Origin: Chloroflexota bacterium
GTDB taxonomy: Bacteria; Chloroflexota; Anaerolineae; Anaerolineales; UBA4823
Assembly (NCBI GenBank): GCA_030636125.1
Contig: DAOVXM010000052.1
Location: 1 to 10,448 of the forward strand
DNA length: 10,448 bases
Reading direction: 5' to 3'
Shown: one piece after another, positions 7,888 through 10,448 of the stretch
How the letters are laid out: every line of letters begins with the position of its first letter
Position numbering within the stretch: position 1 is the first letter of the stretch
The notes under the pieces: model-generated
What the model was told of the DNA's origin: nothing
Seen by the model: the letters and a program-made list of their open reading frames with translations, nothing else
Databases searched by the model: none
Translations under genes and position numbers: made by a program

Positions 7888-7918
7888 ACTCGTTGTAATT
7901 ACACCAGCGTCTGTTGGT

Positions 7919-9184
7919 TTAGGGATCGGGTGGTGATTCAGGGGCGATCCACCCGGCGAAGGATGGTACACCGCCTTGCACCACTACGATAGCGACTTCT
8001 TTAAGCGGCTGGTGTCCCTCTTCCGCGCTGGTCCAGTCTAGCTTACCGCTCAACAGCGTGAATTCCATCTCCTCCATGGCTTTAGCAAGTGCTGCACCCT
8101 CAGAAGTACCGGCCTCCTCCATGGCTTCGACGAGTATCTTCACAGTATCCCATCCTGGGAGAATGAAAGAAGTCTCCGGTGCTACGCCATATTCTTCTTC
8201 GTAGAGTTCGATGAATTCCGCCATGCCCTCGCCCGCTTCAGGGCCAAGGAATCCGTGTGTGGCGAAGTAAATATCATTACCCAGGTCCGCACCTAATACC
8301 TCGAAAAATTCGGTTGTGTCATAGGCGTCACCGCCCATGATCGGTGTCTCGATACCAGCTGCGCGCACCTGGCGGACGATGGTGCCTATCCCAGGCATAT
8401 AGGACGAGATGAACAGCCCATCGGGTTGCTCAGGCAGTCCTTGCAAACGTTGTATCTGCGCCGAGAAATCCTGGTCATCCTGCAGGAAGGTGTCCTCTGC
8501 GAAGACTTCACCGCCCAGAGCCTCGAAATGCTCGATAAAGTAGCGACTCAGTGATAGGCTGTAGTCGATACTTGTATCGGTCACTGCATAAGCCGTCTCC
8601 CAGCCCAGCTCATTAAAAGCGTATTCGGCGGCACCAGCACTCATAATGTTGTTCCACATCACCGCGGTGAACTGCTTATCACCCAGTGCTTCCGATCCGT
8701 AGAGGGGTGATGAGGCGCAGGTTGAGACGCCTACCATCCCTGCCTCTTGGGCAGCCTGGCTGGCTGGACCGCCGATGTCAAAGTCACATGGCGCGATGAA
8801 GACCTCGGCCCCCTGATCGATAAGTTGAAGGGCGGCATTTCCTACGGTCGCAGGGTCGGTCTTGCCATCCAGTTCAATGAGCTGTAGCTCACGTCCTAGC
8901 ACACCACCCGCTGCGTTTACCTTATCAATCATCAGCAATGCACCACTGCGTGGCGGCTGATCGTAGTCAGCCATCCAGCCTGTTGCGTTGAATACAGCAC
9001 CGATGATCAGGGGTTCCATCTCTTCTTCCTCTTCCGGTGGTGGTTCTGGCTCCTCTGGAGCTGCAATTGGTTCCTCTGGTTCCGGCATGGCAGTGGGCGC
9101 CGGGGCGCAACCACCCAGGATTATGCTGAGAACTATCACCAGGGTGATAGCAAATGAAATAACTATTCTGTTCTTCGCTGACAT
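7919..9184 (-). CDS. LIV-type ABC transporter substrate-binding lipoprotein
   Basis: A 421-residue extracytoplasmic binding protein (Peripla_BP_6, type I fold). The N-terminus has basic residues, a hydrophobic core and a lipobox LGGC (23-26), so C26 should be lipidated and the protein membrane-anchored. A Pro/Glu-rich tether (27-58, with a run of five Glu) precedes the ligand domain that starts at about LIIGAVFNATG (59-69). Further family features are SGALLMIDKVNAAGGVLGRELQLIELD (about 80-106), VFIAPCDFD, MVGVSTCASSP and FILPGWDTVK. A lipoprotein with a long acidic tether suits a cell without a conventional periplasm. First gene of the operon; ATG 9184 with AGGAG at 9192-9196, spacing 7, the best ribosome site of the unit. 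The ligand cannot be deduced; family members bind branched-chain amino acids, amides, urea or aromatic compounds. Confidence 0.93.
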   Translation of the reverse strand: MSAKNRIVISFAITLVIVLSIILGGCAPAPTAMPEPEEPIAAPEEPEPPPEEEEEMEPLIIGAVFNATGWMADYDQPPRSGALLMIDKVNAAGGVLGRELQLIELDGKTDPATVGNAALQLIDQGAEVFIAPCDFDIGGPASQAAQEAGMVGVSTCASSPLYGSEALGDKQFTAVMWNNIMSAGAAEYAFNELGWETAYAVTDTSIDYSLSLSRYFIEHFEALGGEVFAEDTFLQDDQDFSAQIQRLQGLPEQPDGLFISSYMPGIGTIVRQVRAAGIETPIMGGDAYDTTEFFEVLGADLGNDIYFATHGFLGPEAGEGMAEFIELYEEEYGVAPETSFILPGWDTVKILVEAMEEAGTSEGAALAKAMEEMEFTLLSGKLDWTSAEEGHQPLKEVAIVVVQGGVPSFAGWIAPESPPDP

Positions 9185-9417
9185 GAGTTTTCTCCTCTTC
9201 TGATGGCTTATTAACCGCGAATAAAAGTATTCTGACTTCAGTGATAAGCTGTGGTGAATTTTTTGTTTATTATTTCATAAGCACCTTCCTTTTGAAAATA
9301 TTCTTTGGATTACTATCTTCCGATACATTGTCCCTCGAAAACTTGCCGTCGGTTACATTCTGGATTATGAAATGTGGAGTCGCAAACAATACTATCGTTA
9401 TGTAAATCAAGATGCAG
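9185..9417 (-). promoter_or_regulatory. AT-rich leader/promoter region of the operon
   Basis: The 233 bases between the regulator stop and the binding-protein start must hold the operon promoter unless the regulator is co-transcribed. No -35/-10 pair close to consensus stands out, so I do not place a promoter. It holds a tiny Met-Lys-stop frame (9270-9278) with a strong ribosome site, and a short dyad TTATT-N7-AATAA (9208-9224) near the start codon. No T-box, riboswitch or terminator is recognisable by eye. Confidence 0.4.
9270..9278 (-). other. Minimal Met-Lys-stop reading frame with strong ribosome site
   Basis: On the minus strand GGAAGG (9284-9289) precedes ATG-AAA-TAA (9276-9278 to 9270-9272) by 5 bases, with a second TAA directly after. 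A good ribosome site in front of a two-codon frame, 86 bases before the first operon gene, could be chance in A-rich DNA, a relic, or a leader element. Confidence 0.25.
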
Positions 9418-9720
9418 TTATAGGTTTTGTAACTCCTTGTACAAATTAAGCGCGTGCAAGCCCTCATCGCATATCTGGCGGATTGAGGTGTTAAATCTGC
9501 TGCGCCATATTTCTTGGTCTGGATGGATGACAGGAATTCCTCCGATCTTGTGAAGTATTGGAATTGTAGGCGTAATCACACCACGCTCGATATCCGACAA
9601 GTGACTTGTTGGGAAACCGGTCGCCGCAGATAAGTCCGATTGGCGCAGACCCATTGATTTCCTTGCCTCACGGATGCGGTGTCCAATCCCATATTCTTTA
9701 ACCGAAACCATCTTGTTCAT
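9418..9720 (-). CDS. XRE/Cro-C1 family HTH transcriptional regulator, small
   Basis: A 100-residue protein with one helix-turn-helix of the XRE (HTH_3) family at about residues 12-62: IREARKSMGLRQSDLSAATG, then FPTSHLSDIERG (recognition helix and the conserved IERG end), then TPTIPILHKIGG as the closing helices. The last 38 residues (from about 63) match no domain I recognise; there is no cupin or peptidase domain, so it may be a DNA-binding subunit only. It lies 233 bases upstream of the operon on the same strand, a natural position for its regulator, though this is inferred. The ATG at 9720 has no clear ribosome site; ATG 9711 (residue 4) is an alternative. A 9-bp perfect inverted repeat lies 54-80 bases upstream and may be its operator. 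Base composition is more AT-rich than the operon. Confidence 0.75.
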   Translation of the reverse strand: MNKMVSVKEYGIGHRIREARKSMGLRQSDLSAATGFPTSHLSDIERGVITPTIPILHKIGGIPVIHPDQEIWRSRFNTSIRQICDEGLHALNLYKELQNL

Positions 9721-9773
9721 GAAAAATTATGTCTCGGGTAGATAGCAATCAAACCGGAATTTTTTAGCAGGGT

Positions 9774-9800
9774 ATAAGTATCAAAAGAGACGATACTTAT
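9774..9800. promoter_or_regulatory. Perfect 9-bp inverted repeat, candidate operator
   Basis: ATAAGTATC (9774-9782) and GATACTTAT (9792-9800) are exact reverse complements with a 9-base spacer. The centres of the arms are 18 bases apart, close to two helical turns, as expected for a dimeric DNA-binding protein. It lies just upstream of the XRE regulator gene, so autoregulation is a reasonable guess. No equally good copy was found in front of the transporter operon; the nearest is a partial match (AAAAGTATTC, about 9223-9232). Confidence 0.5.
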
Positions 9801-9828
9801 GTTTGAATTTAATTTTACACCATTTCGC

Positions 9829-9857
9829 TGGAACCGTGAAGTGAACAAGTTTATAAT
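9829..9857 (+). promoter_or_regulatory. Possible plus-strand sigma-70 type promoter
   Basis: A perfect -10 box TATAAT (9852-9857) lies 17 bases after TGGAAC (9829-9834), a poor -35. The region is AT-rich, so a chance match is quite possible. If used, it would transcribe away from the regulator into the structured non-coding DNA. Confidence 0.2.
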
Positions 9858-9981
9858 ACTTCATGAATAATTATCCTTCCAAACATGATTGTCAAGCGCT
9901 ATTCTGAAAGTTTTAACAACCATTTTTAGCAAAGAGCTCTATTCCCCCTCGCGTTTCAATTAGCATTCTCTAAACGTGCAG

Positions 9982-9998
9982 GTGATTAATTCAATCAC
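9982..9998. repeat. 6-bp inverted repeat
   Basis: GTGATT (9982-9987) and AATCAC (9993-9998) are exact reverse complements with a 5-base spacer, giving a compact 17-bp dyad like a protein-binding site. No gene starts close to it. Confidence 0.35.
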
Positions 9999-10021
9999 GT
10001 TGAAGAAATTTCGAACATGTA

Positions 10022-10052
10022 AAACGAGGAATGTGCGGTTCGACCCTCGTTT
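10022..10052. repeat. 8-bp inverted repeat (hairpin)
   Basis: AAACGAGG (10022-10029) pairs perfectly with CCTCGTTT (10045-10052) around a 15-base loop that includes GGTTCGACC. The T-rich right arm followed by TTGGGG is not a clear terminator tail. Confidence 0.4.
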
Positions 10053-10203
10053 GGGGTGGTGCTCTCAACTATTTTGGTAGTCTCAAGTTGAAATTGATTA
10101 TACCTTTCATATTAATTATGATTGTTGCCACTTTCGAGCTATCTCTAATTCGCCGTTATATTGAACTGCACGCCCAGGGGTTAAAGTTATCCATTTAATG
10201 TTT

Positions 10204-10228
10204 GCGGGTTCGAGTCCGCTAGGGGTCA
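10204..10228 (+). other. tRNA 3'-end-like fragment (T-arm plus acceptor strand), incomplete
   Basis: GCGGGTTCGAGTCCGC (10204-10219) looks like a tRNA T-arm with the TTCGAGT loop, and AGGGGTCA follows at the distance expected for the 3' acceptor strand and discriminator. The T-stem lacks one base for perfect pairing, and no matching 5' acceptor (GACCCCT), D-arm or regular 7-base anticodon loop lies in the preceding ~80 bases. It is therefore a fragment or look-alike, not a functional tRNA. Such pieces can remain at integration sites. Confidence 0.3.
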
Positions 10229-10230
10229 TC

Positions 10231-10274
10231 GCCGCAAGACGATGTCTGGCTTGTCGCAAGACTTCGTCTGGCTT
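10231..10274. repeat. Two tandem 22-bp units, each with a small stem
   Basis: Units at 10231-10252 and 10253-10274 match at 18 of 22 positions; differences are one base at the second position and the three central bases (GAT versus TTC). Each centre is AGAC-NNN-GTCT, so the stems are conserved while the loops differ. Two units are too few for a CRISPR array, and there are no spacers. Confidence 0.6.
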
Positions 10275-10276
10275 AG

Positions 10277-10306
10277 GGAGAACGGGAGGAAAACACCCCG
10301 TTCTCC
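10277..10306. repeat. Strong 10-bp perfect hairpin
   Basis: GGAGAACGGG (10277-10286) pairs with CCCGTTCTCC (10297-10306) around a 10-base loop. The stem is stable and GC-rich at both ends. No proper T-run follows in either direction, so a terminator role is uncertain. Confidence 0.5.
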
Positions 10307-10324
10307 ACACATTTAAGGATTATT

Positions 10325-10357
10325 GAACCGCTCAACAGGTCGAGCAGTTTTTGTCTT
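10325..10357 (+). terminator. Possible intrinsic terminator, plus strand
   Basis: AACCGCTC (10326-10333) pairs with GAGCAGTT (10342-10349) with one C-A mismatch and an 8-base loop, followed by TTTGTCTT. The T-tract including the stem end is five T. It would end a plus-strand transcript coming from the structured region. Confidence 0.4.
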
Positions 10358-10448
10358 CATTGCGCTTCGAAAGTATGTGGAAATTGGAGGATTTGGGGCT
10401 AGAAATTGATACAACCACACCAAAATCCGGTGGTTAGCGGTTCGGCGA

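Larger units (their letters stand above)
9721..10448. other. Long non-coding stretch with several dyads
   Basis: No protein gene is convincing on either strand. The one 64-codon minus-strand frame (10116-10310) contains SGLEPAN, the reverse-strand translation of a tRNA T-arm-like sequence, so it is not a gene. The first two thirds are AT-rich. The contents are the inverted repeats, T-arm-like piece, tandem repeats and terminator-like hairpin listed separately. The last ~90 bases have short open frames on both strands but nothing recognisable. Confidence 0.55.

Noticed and set aside
7771..7971. 66-codon minus-strand frame linking the binding-protein end and livG start
   Set aside because: Overlaps both genes in another frame and has no family features; its internal ATG at 7839 is mentioned only because of the livG start problem.
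9270..9467. 65-codon minus-strand frame downstream of the regulator
   Set aside because: Overlaps the regulator's end, no ribosome site at its start, unconvincing composition. Only its last two codons, with their own ribosome site, were kept as an oddity.
10050..10230. Possible tmRNA or full tRNA ending at the T-arm-like piece
   Set aside because: No tmRNA 5' GACGGG-type sequence, no CCA end, no matching 5' acceptor, D-arm or regular anticodon arm.
10231..10274. CRISPR array
   Set aside because: Only two directly abutting units with no spacers.
10116..10310. 64-codon minus-strand open frame with a SGLEPAN segment
   Set aside because: This peptide pattern is what reverse-strand translation of a tRNA T-arm gives; no ribosome site or family match, and it runs through repeats and hairpins.
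10318..10448. Partial coding region at the right edge
   Set aside because: Short open frames exist on both strands, but none has a ribosome site, recognisable motif or enough length.

Overview
The window carries one long, tightly packed transcription unit on the minus strand, read from about 9184 down past position 1. Upstream of it is a small minus-strand HTH regulator, and then about 730 bases with no convincing gene. In transcription order the unit encodes a branched-chain/hydrophobic amino acid type (LIV/HAAT) ABC importer: a lipoprotein binding protein (9184-7919), two ATPases LivG (7832-7059) and LivF (7072-6362), and two permeases LivH (6338-5439) and LivM (5442-4372). Four catabolic enzymes follow: a class III PLP aminotransferase (4245-2902), an M20 metallopeptidase of the glutamate carboxypeptidase (CPG2) type (2908-1730), a glutamine-synthetase-family ligase (1727-384), and an amidohydrolase (384-1) cut by the window edge. 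Most junctions overlap or are a few bases apart (ATGA at 5439-5442, TGATG at 382-386, 14 bp between livG and livF), so co-transcription and translational coupling are very likely.

The organism is probably a monoderm or atypical-envelope bacterium, possibly of the Chloroflexota. The binding protein has a lipobox Cys followed by a long Pro/Glu-rich tether, a style common in that phylum, and GTG and TTG starts are used. This is inference from sequence style, not from a marker gene. Coding regions look roughly balanced in GC, while the regulator region and upstream DNA are visibly AT-richer.

The operon reads as an uptake-and-degradation system for an amino or acyl-amino compound. The importer brings it in, the M20 enzyme may cleave an amide or peptide bond (CPG2-like metal ligands all present), and the aminotransferase moves an amino group. 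The GS-like enzyme could ligate ammonia or an amine to a gamma-carboxylate, and the amidohydrolase could open an amide or related bond. GS-like ligase plus amidohydrolase is the same domain pair found fused in fungal FluG proteins. The actual substrate cannot be read from the sequence, and no dehydrogenase or oxidase of the Puu type is visible.

The upstream region (9721-10448) is non-coding but rich in dyads: a perfect 9-bp inverted repeat at 9774-9800 near the regulator's start, further inverted repeats at 9982-9998 and 10022-10052, an isolated tRNA T-arm/acceptor-like piece near 10204-10228, two tandem 22-bp units at 10231-10274, a 10-bp perfect hairpin at 10277-10306 and a terminator-like hairpin at 10325-10357.
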